Shown here in pieces: positions 45,006 through 53,549 of a stretch of DNA of 64,000 nucleotides. This DNA is from a virus. Where the stretch lies: IMG/VR virus record IMGVR_UViG_3300042327_000405, positions 1 through 64,000 of that record; one strand, written 5' to 3'. A program made the position numbers and the translations under genes. The notes below the pieces were generated by a model, which did not search any database, was not told where the DNA came from, and saw nothing but the letters and a program-made list of their open reading frames with translations. The stretch's first letter is position 1, and every line of letters starts with the position of its first letter.

Positions 45006-46874
45006 TTACTTAAGCAATGTTCCCATAACAGTAACTGTTGAGTCATTGTTAGCAGTTGTTACTGTAAGTTTTACAAAGAGACCCTGTACGGCTGCAGAGA
45101 TTGTAGATGCTGAACCGTTGGTTCCAACAACTCCATACTCTGTGATTGCAACGTTATCGTTGGCATCAAGTGTTAGAAGTACCTTTGAGATTTCTGTGTG
45201 ATTTCCATAAGCAACCTTTACAAGATATTCTGCTGAGCGGTACTCGTCCTTAAGAAATTGATAGGCAACCTGAATTCCTGCAGTTGGTGCTGAAAGAGTT
45301 GCTGCAACCTGCTTAGCAACTGAGTTTAACTCAACTGCTGTAAAGTTTGGAACAACTGCTTCAAGAGCATCTACTGCACGAACATCTGTAAAGTATCTAT
45401 TAAGTGTACCTTCATCAAGATCATCGGTTGTAGAATCTGCTACACCGTTTTCTGCTGTGATAATAAGTCCATCATTAGCATTATTGTATTCAATTACAAT
45501 GTTATTTTGATTTGAATTAACAAGAAGATTCATTGCTGAATCCTTAGCACGAGCATCTGTGAAGTACTGGTTTGTTGTTTGTTGATTTTCAGAGATATCG
45601 TCTGTATTGAGTGTAATTCCATTACCAAGAGAGATGTTGCTTCCTTGAATTGTAATGTAGTCATGATCAAGAGCAGAATTTGGAATATTTTGAAGTGTAT
45701 TATCTCCACCATCAATTGTCTTGTTTGTAAGAGTCTGCTGATCAGAAGTTCCAACTACTGAACCATTTACTCCGTGTACTCCTGAAGTAAGCAGTTCGTG
45801 TGCTGCAAGGTCATCTGCTACATCAGAAGCATATCCTGCTGCTGTTGATTCTGCATTAGCCTGTGCTGCGCCTGCTGCTGCAGATGCTGCTTGATCAGCA
45901 TACGCTGTTGTAGCAATCTGAGTTGAATTAGTATTTGTTGGTGCAGTAGGTGCTGTTGGTACACCAGTTAATGCTGGTGAAGCCAGAGGAGCCTTTGTTC
46001 CTACTGATGTAGCAAGATCTGTTGCGTAGTTTGGATTATCTCCAATTGCTGCTGCCAACTCGTTGAGTGTATCAAGAAGTTCTGGTGCTGAATCTACAAG
46101 TGCTGCAATTTCAGTATCTGTGTAAGCGTTTGCAGTTGTTACTGCATTGCTCTGTGCAGTTGCTGCTGATCCATATAGGTCAAATGTAGGGTTGTTAATT
46201 ATTCCATTTGGATAAAGTGAATTATCTGTGTAAGAATTTGCTGATGTGACTGCATCTGCTTCTGCTTGATCTGCATAAGCCTGGGTTGCAAGAACATCTG
46301 CGCCCCATTTAACAGAAGATCCTGCTGCTGGAGTAAGAACGATATGAGAATCAGAATTGATTGTCATTGCTCCTGCGCCAGTGAAGTTAAGTGTATCTCC
46401 AATAGTCTTGTTTGTTAATGTCTGTGTGTTGGTTGTTCCAACTACCGCACCTGTTGCACCGTGTGCTGCTGTAGCATTTTCGTGATCTGTAAGATCTCCT
46501 GCTACTGTTGCTGCTGATCCTGCTGCATCGTATGCTGCTGAAGTTGCATCAAGTGCTCTTTGGTTTGTGAAGTACTGGTTTTGATTTCCTTCAAAAAGTG
46601 CGTCTGTATTATGGTTTGAAAGGCTTGAGACTGTGCCTGTTACGTTACCAATCAAGTCTGCTGTAATATCACCAGCAGCAAAATCTCCATTAGCATCACG
46701 CTTTACAACTGTGTTTGCTGTGTTAGCAGATGTTGCTGTACCACCAATAAGACCAACAATATAATCTTGATCTCCTTGCTTCTTTGTAAGAACGTCAAAA
46801 CCGTTAACTGTCGCTGTTGTACCTTCAACGATTAAACCACTCTTAATTTTAAAATCTTTATTTACTGTTGCCAT
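45006..46874 (-). CDS. long tail fibre protein, 622 aa
   Basis: N-terminal anchor shared with the gene at 44521-44970, then a long shaft with repeated motifs (NHNTDALFEGNQNQYFTNQRA is paraphrased: 'NQYFT..RA' units near residues 90, 445 and 490) and two TQTLTNKTI units. The C-terminal ~75 residues (AEYLVKVAYGNHTEISKVLL ... VAITEYGVVG) are related to the C-terminus of the protein at 46891-47337. AAGGAG precedes the ATG. Confidence 0.78.
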   Translation of the reverse strand: MATVNKDFKIKSGLIVEGTTATVNGFDVLTKKQGDQDYIVGLIGGTATSANTANTVVKRDANGDFAAGDITADLIGNVTGTVSSLSNHNTDALFEGNQNQYFTNQRALDATSAAYDAAGSAATVAGDLTDHENATAAHGATGAVVGTTNTQTLTNKTIGDTLNFTGAGAMTINSDSHIVLTPAAGSSVKWGADVLATQAYADQAEADAVTSANSYTDNSLYPNGIINNPTFDLYGSAATAQSNAVTTANAYTDTEIAALVDSAPELLDTLNELAAAIGDNPNYATDLATSVGTKAPLASPALTGVPTAPTAPTNTNSTQIATTAYADQAASAAAGAAQANAESTAAGYASDVADDLAAHELLTSGVHGVNGSVVGTSDQQTLTNKTIDGGDNTLQNIPNSALDHDYITIQGSNISLGNGITLNTDDISENQQTTNQYFTDARAKDSAMNLLVNSNQNNIVIEYNNANDGLIITAENGVADSTTDDLDEGTLNRYFTDVRAVDALEAVVPNFTAVELNSVAKQVAATLSAPTAGIQVAYQFLKDEYRSAEYLVKVAYGNHTEISKVLLTLDANDNVAITEYGVVGTNGSASTISAAVQGLFVKLTVTTANNDSTVTVMGTLLK

Positions 46875-46890
46875 TTTTATATCTCCTTAG

Positions 46891-47337
46891 TTATGCCTTA
46901 AGTCCAATTCGTGCGTAACGAACTGTGACTGGCTTGATCGCAGGATCTGGAGTGACTGTAATAGCCACGGTATTTCCAGTGCGAGAGACATCAATGGTGC
47001 CAATATTCCCATCATTGTCGATAGTGCCGTACTCGCTGACTGATACATTTGTACCGTCAACAAGAATTGTTAATTCAGTTGCATAGAACTTATTGTCCCC
47101 TGCAGAGGTCTTTGATATTGAAATAATATACTTGACCATGCGCCAAACTGTAGCATCAAAGTTATCAATGACAGTTACATTTTCAATGCCGTTGACTTCA
47201 TTTTCGTTGTTACCCTTTGATCCCAAATCTGTTGCTTGGGCTGAAGCGGTATCAATTAAGTCTACGTAATTTTCTTGAGTTGGTCTATCTCCTGTTTGGA
47301 ATAAACCTTTTACATCTGAAATTGATATTTTAGCCAT
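46891..47337 (-). CDS. small fibre-associated protein
   Basis: A 148-residue protein. The N-terminal part (KISISDVKGLFQTGDRPTQE) is a short helical head. The C-terminal domain (VKYIISISKTSAGDNKFYAT ... VSVSEYGTI) is homologous to the tip of the 622-residue fibre downstream, so it may be a partner or chaperone-like copy. TATAAT ends 6 bases before the ATG, with no ribosome site. Confidence 0.7.
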   Translation of the reverse strand: MAKISISDVKGLFQTGDRPTQENYVDLIDTASAQATDLGSKGNNENEVNGIENVTVIDNFDATVWRMVKYIISISKTSAGDNKFYATELTILVDGTNVSVSEYGTIDNDGNIGTIDVSRTGNTVAITVTPDPAIKPVTVRYARIGLKA

Positions 47338-47343
47338 GTCGCA

Positions 47344-47352
47344 ATTATATCA
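47344..47352 (-). promoter_or_regulatory. extended -10 promoter for a leaderless start at 47337
   Basis: TGATATAAT on the minus strand with six bases to the ATG. Confidence 0.65.
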
Positions 47353-47369
47353 CCCTTTTAATTAGATAA

Positions 47370-47594
47370 TTATAGAATATAGTTGCTATAGCCAATAACT
47401 TGTAGTGGAATTGCTGGGGTATTTCCTAAACCAATAGCCACAATTTGAATGGCTGAAAACTTAACTCTAAAAGGAAGTATGTCTGTTACTAAGGTGTTTC
47501 TTGTAAAGTCTTCTACCTGAATTAAGGGGTAGTCAATAGGAAAAATTTGTTTTGTTTTACCATTAAGTTCATCAAGTATTAATGCTGTGGCCAT
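47370..47594 (-). CDS. small virion-region protein
   Basis: A 74-residue protein starting at the stop of the previous gene. It has several hydrophobic strands (ILPFRVKFSAIQIVAIGLGN) but no signal or membrane segment that is convincing. Probably structural, co-translated with the BppU-like protein upstream. Confidence 0.6.
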   Translation of the reverse strand: MATALILDELNGKTKQIFPIDYPLIQVEDFTRNTLVTDILPFRVKFSAIQIVAIGLGNTPAIPLQVIGYSNYIL

Positions 47595-48010
47595 TAATCT
47601 GTTACATCTTCAAGAATCTTCATGCTACCCTGGCAAACTGTCCAAACTCTTGTTGGATCGCTAACCTGGATATCAAAGATGTCTCCTGTCTGCAATACAT
47701 TGGATTCTTCTGCTGTAAGCCAAACTGTAAATTCTCCAACAAGGTCATCTTCATCTGCAACTGGATGCAAAGCCATTATTGTAGTTGCATTATCAGTGAT
47801 GACTCCTTTGTCTGATGCAAGGGTTGGTCTCTTAATCTTCATAGCAATATCCCATTCAGATCCAGCACCTTTTAAAATTAACGGGACTTTTGCATCGTCT
47901 GTTACATAAACTTTAAAACCAGAAGTATCTCCACGAACGACAGTCCAAATAACAGTTGGAGGTGGATTACCTATATTATATAATGATTGAGATCCTCTTA
48001 AAGTTGCCAT
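47594..48010 (-). CDS. baseplate-type protein, BppU-N-like domain (copy 1)
   Basis: A 138-residue Ig-like protein. WTVVRGDTSGFKVYV near residue 23 and the closing GSMKILEDVTD match the layout of the proteins at 55754-56155 (WQIVRGDTSPLRVEF ... GTISVIGDITG) and 54152-54910 (YYKGDTFEFRIY ... GTITVTDQVTG). This resembles the N-terminal domain of baseplate upper proteins. TATAAT ends 6 bases before the ATG. Confidence 0.65.
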   Translation of the reverse strand: MATLRGSQSLYNIGNPPPTVIWTVVRGDTSGFKVYVTDDAKVPLILKGAGSEWDIAMKIKRPTLASDKGVITDNATTIMALHPVADEDDLVGEFTVWLTAEESNVLQTGDIFDIQVSDPTRVWTVCQGSMKILEDVTD

Positions 48011-48016
48011 ATTGTT

Positions 48017-48025
48017 ATTATATCA
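48017..48025 (-). promoter_or_regulatory. extended -10 promoter for a leaderless start at 48010
   Basis: TGATATAAT on the minus strand, six bases before the ATG. The TGA stop of the upstream gene is the TGn part of this promoter. Confidence 0.65.
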
Positions 48026-48598
48026 CGACAAACCGTCTTTGAGTGCGCCCCAAGTACCGTTTCCTTTTGTTTGAACAATTAACATTCCGCCAAAGGATTT
48101 GGTCTCATTAATTGCAACAACTCCTACATATCTTGCTGGCCCTGTTGATGGACGATTTCCTACAAGCGTTCCAGTTGAATCTATATAAACTTTTGTTCCA
48201 GCAGCGCCAAGATACACAGTATTCATTTGTATAATTCCAGAAACTACAACAACACCATCTCCACCATTTTCGCTTGCAGGAAGTATATCTGTCTGAGTCA
48301 AGCCAAGAATTGCAACATCTGGATTATGTGTAGGGCTTGATGGATTATATTTTTGTACCGTTGTTTTATATTTCCCTCCATGAGAAACTTTTCCAGAAAT
48401 AAAAACGGGAGTTCCAGCAGGCAATGTTAGAGAAGAACTGTCATTTCTTACAGGAGAAGCAACACTAGTCATTCCTAGTGGTGGCAAAATATTATTTAAA
48501 GCATCTACTAAAACTTTAAAATCTCCGTGTACATTGACTGGATCTGAGGCAATAGGATATGAAAGTGAGGTAGGATAATTAGATGCGTATTGTGGCAT
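48023..48598 (-). CDS. virion protein, decoration-like
   Basis: A 191-residue protein with an ordered beta-rich core: SLTLPAGTPVFISGKVSHGG, then GVVVVSGIIQMNTVYLGAAG and TKVYIDSTGTLV. That spacing of 'G.PV.I....G' and 'V.SGI....' resembles small capsid-decoration or fibre-base proteins. First minus-strand gene after the lysozyme; TATAAT ends 7 bases before the ATG. Confidence 0.6.
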   Translation of the reverse strand: MPQYASNYPTSLSYPIASDPVNVHGDFKVLVDALNNILPPLGMTSVASPVRNDSSSLTLPAGTPVFISGKVSHGGKYKTTVQKYNPSSPTHNPDVAILGLTQTDILPASENGGDGVVVVSGIIQMNTVYLGAAGTKVYIDSTGTLVGNRPSTGPARYVGVVAINETKSFGGMLIVQTKGNGTWGALKDGLS

Positions 48599-48605
48599 AA
48601 TCTTT

Positions 48606-48614
48606 ATTATACCA
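48606..48614 (-). promoter_or_regulatory. extended -10 promoter for a leaderless start at 48598
   Basis: TGGTATAAT on the minus strand, seven bases before the ATG. It lies about 20 bases from the divergent lysozyme promoter. Confidence 0.65.
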
Positions 48615-48624
48615 CCCTCTAAAG

Positions 48625-48653
48625 TTGATTTATCAAAAATCTCATGCTATACT
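48625..48653 (+). promoter_or_regulatory. sigma70-type promoter of the lysozyme gene
   Basis: TTGATT, a 17-base spacer and TATACT with an upstream TGC. It directs the plus-strand lysozyme gene and is divergent from the promoter at 48606-48614. Confidence 0.75.
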
Positions 48654-48660
48654 TAGTAGT

Positions 48661-48678
48661 AACACCTACCAGGGTGTT
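48661..48678 (+). other. small hairpin in the lysozyme leader
   Basis: AACACC and GGTGTT pair around a six-base loop right at the predicted transcript start, followed by ATTGTTTTC and then AAGGAGG. It may stabilise the mRNA or act as a weak attenuator. Confidence 0.45.
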
Positions 48679-48700
48679 ATTGTTTTCTAAGGAGGAAACT

Positions 48701-49261
48701 ATGATTAAATTTATCGAAAGAAACAAAGAGATCATTAGCACACTCAGTATCGTTGCATTAGTGTCGGTTATGTCCAATGCTAGTGCTTCTTCAGATCTTG
48801 ATACAAAAAACAATCTTAGCCTTGAACAGGCTCAGACATCGGAACCCGCCTCGAAAGAGGTTTTTTTGGTTTCTAAGACAAAAAAACTAGAGAGTTTTGA
48901 GAACAAGGTTTCTCTGACTGATTTAGAACTAAAGGAACTGCTTTCTCTAGTAGGCTTCAAGGGTAAAGACCTTGTTGTTGCTTGGGCAGTGGCCAAGAAA
49001 GAATCTAATGGGAGACCATTGGCTTTTAATGGCAACCACAAGACTGGCGACTCGTCTTATGGAATGTTTCAAATCAATATGATTGACGGCCTTGGTCCTG
49101 ATCGTAGAGATAAGTTTGACATTAATTCTAATGCCGAACTATTCAATCCCGTCAAGAATGCAGAAATTGCCTACTATATGACAAATGGTGGAGATGACTG
49201 GTCTTCTTGGAAGGGTATTACCCCAAGAACCAAATTCTGGATGGCTAAATTTCCTAAATAA
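48701..49261 (+). CDS. exported lysozyme / lytic transglycosylase
   Basis: Cleaves the peptidoglycan glycan backbone for lysis or entry. 186 residues. Residues 1-34 form a signal peptide (basic start IKFIERNKE, hydrophobic TLSIVALVSVMS, then ASASS). The lysozyme-like domain is near 85-180: catalytic Glu in AVAKKESNGRP, SYGMFQIN, and NPVKNAEIAYYM. It has its own promoter and AAGGAGG, and points against all neighbours. The 3' end overlaps the convergent oxygenase gene by 8 bases. An upstream frame extension to 48644 lacks a ribosome site. Confidence 0.85.
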   Translation: MIKFIERNKEIISTLSIVALVSVMSNASASSDLDTKNNLSLEQAQTSEPASKEVFLVSKTKKLESFENKVSLTDLELKELLSLVGFKGKDLVVAWAVAKKESNGRPLAFNGNHKTGDSSYGMFQINMIDGLGPDRRDKFDINSNAELFNPVKNAEIAYYMTNGGDDWSSWKGITPRTKFWMAKFPK

Positions 49262-49787
49262 GCGGACTTAAAAACACCTGTAAGGTTATTCTATTACTAG
49301 ATGACTTTACAGGTGTTATTCCATGTGAATACCCTGAATCATTTACAACGGCTTTATTAAATGTTGGCTCAATGTTTTTCCATTCATTATTCTCTGGATT
49401 AAGCCAATTAAACATTCCTCCATCATTATATTGCCAAGTTTCATTTAAATACACAGTAACGGCTCTACTATATATGCCGTCTGAGTGAACTGGAATGTAG
49501 GAATCTTTTGACCAAACATAAACCATTGCAGATCTTGAACTGATTAACGGAATATCTCTATTTTTATCGAATATTAACTTATCTTCAAGAATTGATTGTA
49601 GTTGAGGTAAAAACTCATCTGGAAGTCTAATACACACGACTACAGAACTATCCTCTACTATTCCTTTATCCCAAGCCTGGTTTGTCCAAACAGAGTTTAG
49701 TCCAGATCTCCCAGACACAACATCTAGCCCAAAGTTGTAATATTTTTTTGCTAGGTCAATTGGTAAAAAATCTTTAAATTCTTTCAT
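49254..49787 (-). CDS. 2OG-Fe(II) oxygenase, prolyl 4-hydroxylase-like (1)
   Basis: 177 residues. The iron ligands are visible as HxD in YIPVHSDGIYSRAV and the distal His in YSHGITPV; the 2-oxoglutarate-binding Arg is in SNRITLQVF. Such enzymes hydroxylate proline or other side chains. The ATG at 49787 is chosen over 49856 since it follows the glycosyltransferase stop by one base and avoids a long overlap. It forms an operon with the glycosyltransferase and a second oxygenase, downstream of the Pro-repeat and collagen-like genes. Confidence 0.8.
   Translation of the reverse strand: MKEFKDFLPIDLAKKYYNFGLDVVSGRSGLNSVWTNQAWDKGIVEDSSVVVCIRLPDEFLPQLQSILEDKLIFDKNRDIPLISSRSAMVYVWSKDSYIPVHSDGIYSRAVTVYLNETWQYNDGGMFNWLNPENNEWKNIEPTFNKAVVNDSGYSHGITPVKSSSNRITLQVFLSPLI
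49273..49317. terminator. perfect 11-bp inverted repeat at the convergent gene ends
   Basis: AACACCTGTAA and TTACAGGTGTT, separated by 23 bases. Read on the minus strand it is followed by five T's. It begins 12 bases after the lysozyme stop and lies inside the 3' part of the opposing oxygenase gene, so it may act as the lysozyme terminator or block read-through. Confidence 0.55.
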
Positions 49788-49788
49788 T

Positions 49789-50598
49789 TTATAAAAACCT
49801 TTCTGATATATCGTCATTTGCAAACTCTGCTGGAACTGCAACTTTGTAGTTTTCATTCAAATAATGATGTAAAACTAGTTCAGATGTTGGGTTTATCCAG
49901 GGCTCTAAGTGTAGCATAACATGTTTCTTATTATAGAACCTCGTTTGAATCCCGATGCTTTTATAATATTCATATAGGGCATATTGGTCAATGACCCATA
50001 GGGTTTGGCTATACATTTCTTCGGATATCTGATTTTTTGCATCTATTAGTTTAAGGTTTATGTATTCTTTCATAAACTTAAACATATTTTTTTCTGTGTG
50101 TATTAAATTTTTACTAAATAAAACCTGCCCAGCATTAAGTCCATTATTCTCAACATTAAGACTTTCCATAATATCGTAGCAGTTGTCTTCTCTTGTATAG
50201 ATAGATTCCGTATTCCCATATATAGAAAATAATATTTCTGGGTCATTATAAAAAATAGTATCAGTATCGACATAAAGAACATTATCATATCCTAAACTTC
50301 TTAACGTTTCAAATGTGTTTGTCCACCTATGCCAAAGTCTTTCTGCATTTTTTGAGTTATCATAATCAATGTTTGGTACGTTATAACTAGGTATTTTAAA
50401 ATATTTAAAAATAATATTTAAACTTTTATATTTTTCTATACTAGAAAAAAAATTTTTATCTGAAATGTATGCATAAACATCTATATTTTTATTAAACCTT
50501 CTAAGTCTTGACACTGAATAAATCAACTGTCTAAACCTAGAAGAGTCTTCAAATTTTTCTTCACCTGAATTAATAGAATAAACTATTGCATTTTTCAT
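49789..50598 (-). CDS. glycosyltransferase (GT8-like, DxD)
   Basis: 269 residues. NVLYVDTDTIFYNDPEILF near residue 107 carries the DxD metal/nucleotide-sugar motif; NNGLNAGQVLFSKN is the acceptor-side motif of GT8-type enzymes; LHHYLNENYK closes the fold. It would transfer a sugar from a nucleotide-sugar to an acceptor. Its ATG at 50598 overlaps the stop of the second oxygenase (TAATG), and its stop is one base from the first oxygenase, so all three are co-translated. Confidence 0.78.
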   Translation of the reverse strand: MKNAIVYSINSGEEKFEDSSRFRQLIYSVSRLRRFNKNIDVYAYISDKNFFSSIEKYKSLNIIFKYFKIPSYNVPNIDYDNSKNAERLWHRWTNTFETLRSLGYDNVLYVDTDTIFYNDPEILFSIYGNTESIYTREDNCYDIMESLNVENNGLNAGQVLFSKNLIHTEKNMFKFMKEYINLKLIDAKNQISEEMYSQTLWVIDQYALYEYYKSIGIQTRFYNKKHVMLHLEPWINPTSELVLHHYLNENYKVAVPAEFANDDISERFL

Positions 50599-51194
50599 TA
50601 TCTCATCCAAGAGACTACGGCATATCTTTCGCCTTCAATAACTGGTAATACTGAATGATTATAAACATATGTTGATGGGAAGACTATCATCTGGTTTGCT
50701 TTTGGTTTAAAAGCAATATCAAACCTAGGAAACAATATTTCTCCACCTAAATAATTATCATTTATATAATATGTTGTAGAAATTCTTCTATGATAATCTT
50801 GGTGATCGTCAATGTGGTTTGTAAACTTTTGACCAACTCCATACTTTAATATTGCGTAAGAATCATGCCATGGTGCTGCAGTACCAAAATAACTTTTATA
50901 ATCTCTTTCTATTGGATCAAAATTTTCAAAGAATAGATTGTTTAGTGTTGAATTAAAAGAAGATTGAAGACTAGTAAAGTCTTCAGAAATTGCTCCATAA
51001 TATGGAACCCCAAAGGTACTGGTATCTCTTGAATCTGTGTTTACTCCAGGATCACTGTCAGCCTTTACTGATGCTGGAACCCATAAAATATTTGCAGAAA
51101 CAAGTCCTTCTTCAATATCTTTATATAGATTCTCACTGTTAGGAATTACATTACTATAAACCATTATTCCTGGTGCTATTTCTTCTTTTATCAT
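50598..51194 (-). CDS. 2OG-Fe(II) oxygenase, prolyl 4-hydroxylase-like (2)
   Basis: 198 residues. Iron ligands: HxD in FTNHIDDHQDYH and the distal His in YVYNHSVLPV; 2OG-binding Arg in EGERYAVVSW. The strand GGEILFPRFDIAFKPKANQM matches prolyl hydroxylases. First of a three-gene block (oxygenase, glycosyltransferase, oxygenase), just after a small zinc protein. Confidence 0.82.
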   Translation of the reverse strand: MIKEEIAPGIMVYSNVIPNSENLYKDIEEGLVSANILWVPASVKADSDPGVNTDSRDTSTFGVPYYGAISEDFTSLQSSFNSTLNNLFFENFDPIERDYKSYFGTAAPWHDSYAILKYGVGQKFTNHIDDHQDYHRRISTTYYINDNYLGGEILFPRFDIAFKPKANQMIVFPSTYVYNHSVLPVIEGERYAVVSWMR

Positions 51195-51195
51195 T

Positions 51196-51435
51196 TTACC
51201 ATTTTCCTAAAGGGCAGGTCGCTAGTTCTAATTTTGTTTTTGCTGACATAAAGCATCCACACTTTCTACACTGTGTAGTTAATTTTATTAGTTCTGGACA
51301 GGCTTTGCATATTTCAAGCCTTGCGTCAGATACTGCAGAGTCTTCAACATATTTTACTGGATTAAGCATATCCCAAGGTCTTGTTTGTCCAAGATTTTGT
51401 TTATACTTTTGCCAAGGACTTAAATTCTCAGGCAT
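51196..51435 (-). CDS. small Cys-rich zinc-binding protein (DUF6171-like)
   Basis: 79 residues with CKAC, CRKCGC and a final CPLGKW. The order C-x2-C ... C-x2-C-x-C-F-M-x2-K-T-K ... C-P-x-G-K-W is one I recall from many phages of aquatic bacteria; its function is unknown. It ends one base before the oxygenase ATG, indicating co-translation, and may serve the same modification pathway. Confidence 0.7.
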   Translation of the reverse strand: MPENLSPWQKYKQNLGQTRPWDMLNPVKYVEDSAVSDARLEICKACPELIKLTTQCRKCGCFMSAKTKLELATCPLGKW

Positions 51436-51817
51436 TTATATCTTCAAAAGTTATTGTAGGGTTGCTTTGTAAAGCAGCAATAATCATGTTCGAGTTTAAA
51501 TCTCCAAAATAAATGGAATAAAAAGAATGAACTCCATCAATACAAAAAGAAAATGAACAATTAGGCTCTTCTGGCCTTGGTTGTGTTTTGTGGACTACAC
51601 CTTCTTCTCCAACAAAATCATTTCCATTCCAAACATCACCAACTCTAGGCATATAATCTAAGTTTGAAACATCTACGACTGTTGGGTTTAAAGATAAAGC
51701 ATTAAACATCGTTGACAAAAGTGGATCCTCTGTTGTCATAGCAACTTCATCAAAGTTAATTGAAGAAAAAAATATTTTATCTTCTTCTATATTTAAATAA
51801 AAATCTCTTTTTTTCAT
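51428..51817 (-). CDS. hypothetical protein
   Basis: 129 residues with no recognised motif. A segment PRVGDVWNGNDFVGEEGVVH and the C-terminal helix-strand (NSNMIIAALQSNPTITFEDI) suggest a small globular domain; related tail-adjacent proteins in aquatic phages bind fibre ends. AAAGGAG precedes the ATG and a TGTATACT box lies further upstream. Overlaps the next gene by 8 bases. Confidence 0.6.
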   Translation of the reverse strand: MKKRDFYLNIEEDKIFFSSINFDEVAMTTEDPLLSTMFNALSLNPTVVDVSNLDYMPRVGDVWNGNDFVGEEGVVHKTQPRPEEPNCSFSFCIDGVHSFYSIYFGDLNSNMIIAALQSNPTITFEDINA

Positions 51818-51853
51818 GTTATATCTCCTTTCTTATAAGTATACACTAAGATA

Positions 51854-53530
51854 TTATCCGCAGGCACCAGCAGTAACAACCCAGGTTTGGGTAGTTCCAC
51901 AATTACTTACTTGTCCAGTACATAGGTCAACTCCACAACAGAATGGGCCAAGTCCTTCCCAGAACTGATCTGTACATCCTGTAGGGGTAGGTGCTACAGG
52001 GGTAGGTGCTACAGGGGTAGGTGCTACAGGGGTAGGTGCTACAGGGGTAGGTGCTACAGGGGTAGGTGCTGGGGCAGGTGCTGGGGCAGGTGCTGGAGCA
52101 GGTGTAGGGCTAGTACATCCTGAGCAACTGTTATGATCAAAGTATGTTGTAACACAGTCGCTATTCCAAATCTCGTCGTAAGTTACGCATGCTCCAAAGA
52201 AAGAATTATACTGACAAGGCCCAGCAGTTTTTACTGAATAAGGAATACATGTTGGTGTAGGTGCTACTGGTGTAGGTGCTACTGGTGTAGGTGCTACAGG
52301 TGTAGGTGCTACAGGTGTAGGTGAAACTGGAGTTGGGGATGTAGCACAATTTGTTGGAGCAGCAGGTTGTGAAACTGTAGAACAAGAAATACTTGTTGCA
52401 CCAGAATTTGTAAATAGTGTAGTGTAGTCTGAACAGGCAGTGTTAATATTGTTAGAAATAAAATTACTTCCATCAATTGTTATTGCTCCTGATGTTACTG
52501 GAGCACCGCTTTGACAATATGAAAGATAAATTGTTCCAGGAACTGGTACTGATGGGCAAGAAGCACCATACCCAAGTTGTGCTACTATCTGTTCGCTACT
52601 TAAAGACGGATTAGTTGTTGTTCCAACATTTACAGTTCCACCTGCTGTTGCAGTTCCGTAGTATCCACCTCTAGAGGCAGGGATTATTGGATCACAGGCA
52701 GTATAAATATTATAAGTTGTTGGTGCTACAGGAGTTGGAGCAACTGGAGTTGGTGCTACAGGAGTTGGAGCAACTGGAGTTGGTGCTACAGGAGTTGGTG
52801 CAACTGGAGTTGGTGCAACTGGAGTAGGTGCTACAGGTGTTGGAGATACGGGTGTAGGGGTTGGACTTACGCTGTTAAGTAAGTTTCCAAAAAAAAACCA
52901 TGTGTTGTCGGCTATTTTAACTAAAGTTCCTTTTGAATACTGACCATCTAAAGATTTTATACTAGACTTGCTATTAATTGATACTGCTCCACTGCCTTCA
53001 GATACTGTTACTGATCCAGTTCCTGTTTGAATTATGTCAATTGAATATCCTACTGGAATTGGTACTGAAGCGTTTTCTGGAAGTGTTACAGTCATTGGGC
53101 TAGAAGAATATAAAATAGCAGTCTTTCCGACATCGCTTGCTGATAAAGTAAAACTTGCTGTTTTTGTTACAACTGTTCCAGTATTTGCAATTTTAGGCTC
53201 AAGGTCAAATCTATCATCAACGGAGTTCCAGTCAATTCCATTTCCTGCAAGATCTGGATAGGCCCCTGTTGCTCCATTTATTGCATTTGTAATTGCAGCA
53301 GTTCTATTTACTATTTCTGCTGCATCTGCGTCGGCAAGATCTTGTAAGTGTTTAGCAATAGATGGATTTACAAGATTTGCTTTGTTTGTATTAGATCCAT
53401 CATAACTATATGATCCATAGTGATAAAGTCTTAGCGCTGCCTGAATATCTGCTGCATCTGAAAGACCAGGAACTTTGGTAGGGAAAAATCCAGTACCACT
53501 AACGGTATTATCAATATTTTCTGCTGCCAT
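51854..53530 (-). CDS. virion protein with three PTPVA-repeat linkers
   Basis: 558 residues. Residues 1-125 form a helical base. Residues about 126-220 are a domain shared with the end of the fibre at 42203-43462 (KTASFTLSASDVGKTAILYS ... NTWFFFGNL). Then come three Pro-Thr-Pro-Val-Ala blocks separating two Cys-containing domains and a C-terminal Cys-rich domain (CTDQFWEGLGPFCCGVDLC). The linkers resemble the Ala-Pro/Thr-Pro/Val-Pro glycomodules of plant hydroxyproline-rich glycoproteins. A GGTATAAT box lies 18 bases before the ATG. Confidence 0.75.
   Translation of the reverse strand: MAAENIDNTVSGTGFFPTKVPGLSDAADIQAALRLYHYGSYSYDGSNTNKANLVNPSIAKHLQDLADADAAEIVNRTAAITNAINGATGAYPDLAGNGIDWNSVDDRFDLEPKIANTGTVVTKTASFTLSASDVGKTAILYSSSPMTVTLPENASVPIPVGYSIDIIQTGTGSVTVSEGSGAVSINSKSSIKSLDGQYSKGTLVKIADNTWFFFGNLLNSVSPTPTPVSPTPVAPTPVAPTPVAPTPVAPTPVAPTPVAPTPVAPTPVAPTTYNIYTACDPIIPASRGGYYGTATAGGTVNVGTTTNPSLSSEQIVAQLGYGASCPSVPVPGTIYLSYCQSGAPVTSGAITIDGSNFISNNINTACSDYTTLFTNSGATSISCSTVSQPAAPTNCATSPTPVSPTPVAPTPVAPTPVAPTPVAPTPTCIPYSVKTAGPCQYNSFFGACVTYDEIWNSDCVTTYFDHNSCSGCTSPTPAPAPAPAPAPAPTPVAPTPVAPTPVAPTPVAPTPVAPTPTGCTDQFWEGLGPFCCGVDLCTGQVSNCGTTQTWVVTAGACG
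51979..52110 (-). repeat. 15-bp repeat, PTPVA linker block C
   Basis: Five near-identical 15-base units (GGGGTAGGTGCTACA on the plus strand), then a Pro-Ala-Pro-Ala stretch. In-frame, prone to slippage. Confidence 0.9.
52252..52345 (-). repeat. 15-bp repeat, PTPVA linker block B
   Basis: About four or five units of the same 15-base repeat with different third-position bases from block C, so blocks have evolved separately. Confidence 0.85.
52721..52870 (-). repeat. 15-bp repeat, PTPVA linker block A
   Basis: About eight units encoding Pro-Thr-Pro-Val-Ala, the longest of the three blocks, following a Ser-Pro-Thr-Pro start. Confidence 0.9.
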
Positions 53531-53549
53531 TATAGATCACCCTGTTTCA

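Noticed and set aside
51979-52870. Regular 15-bp repeats that look array-like
   Set aside because: They are in frame and encode PTPVA units; there are no unique spacers, so this is not a CRISPR array.
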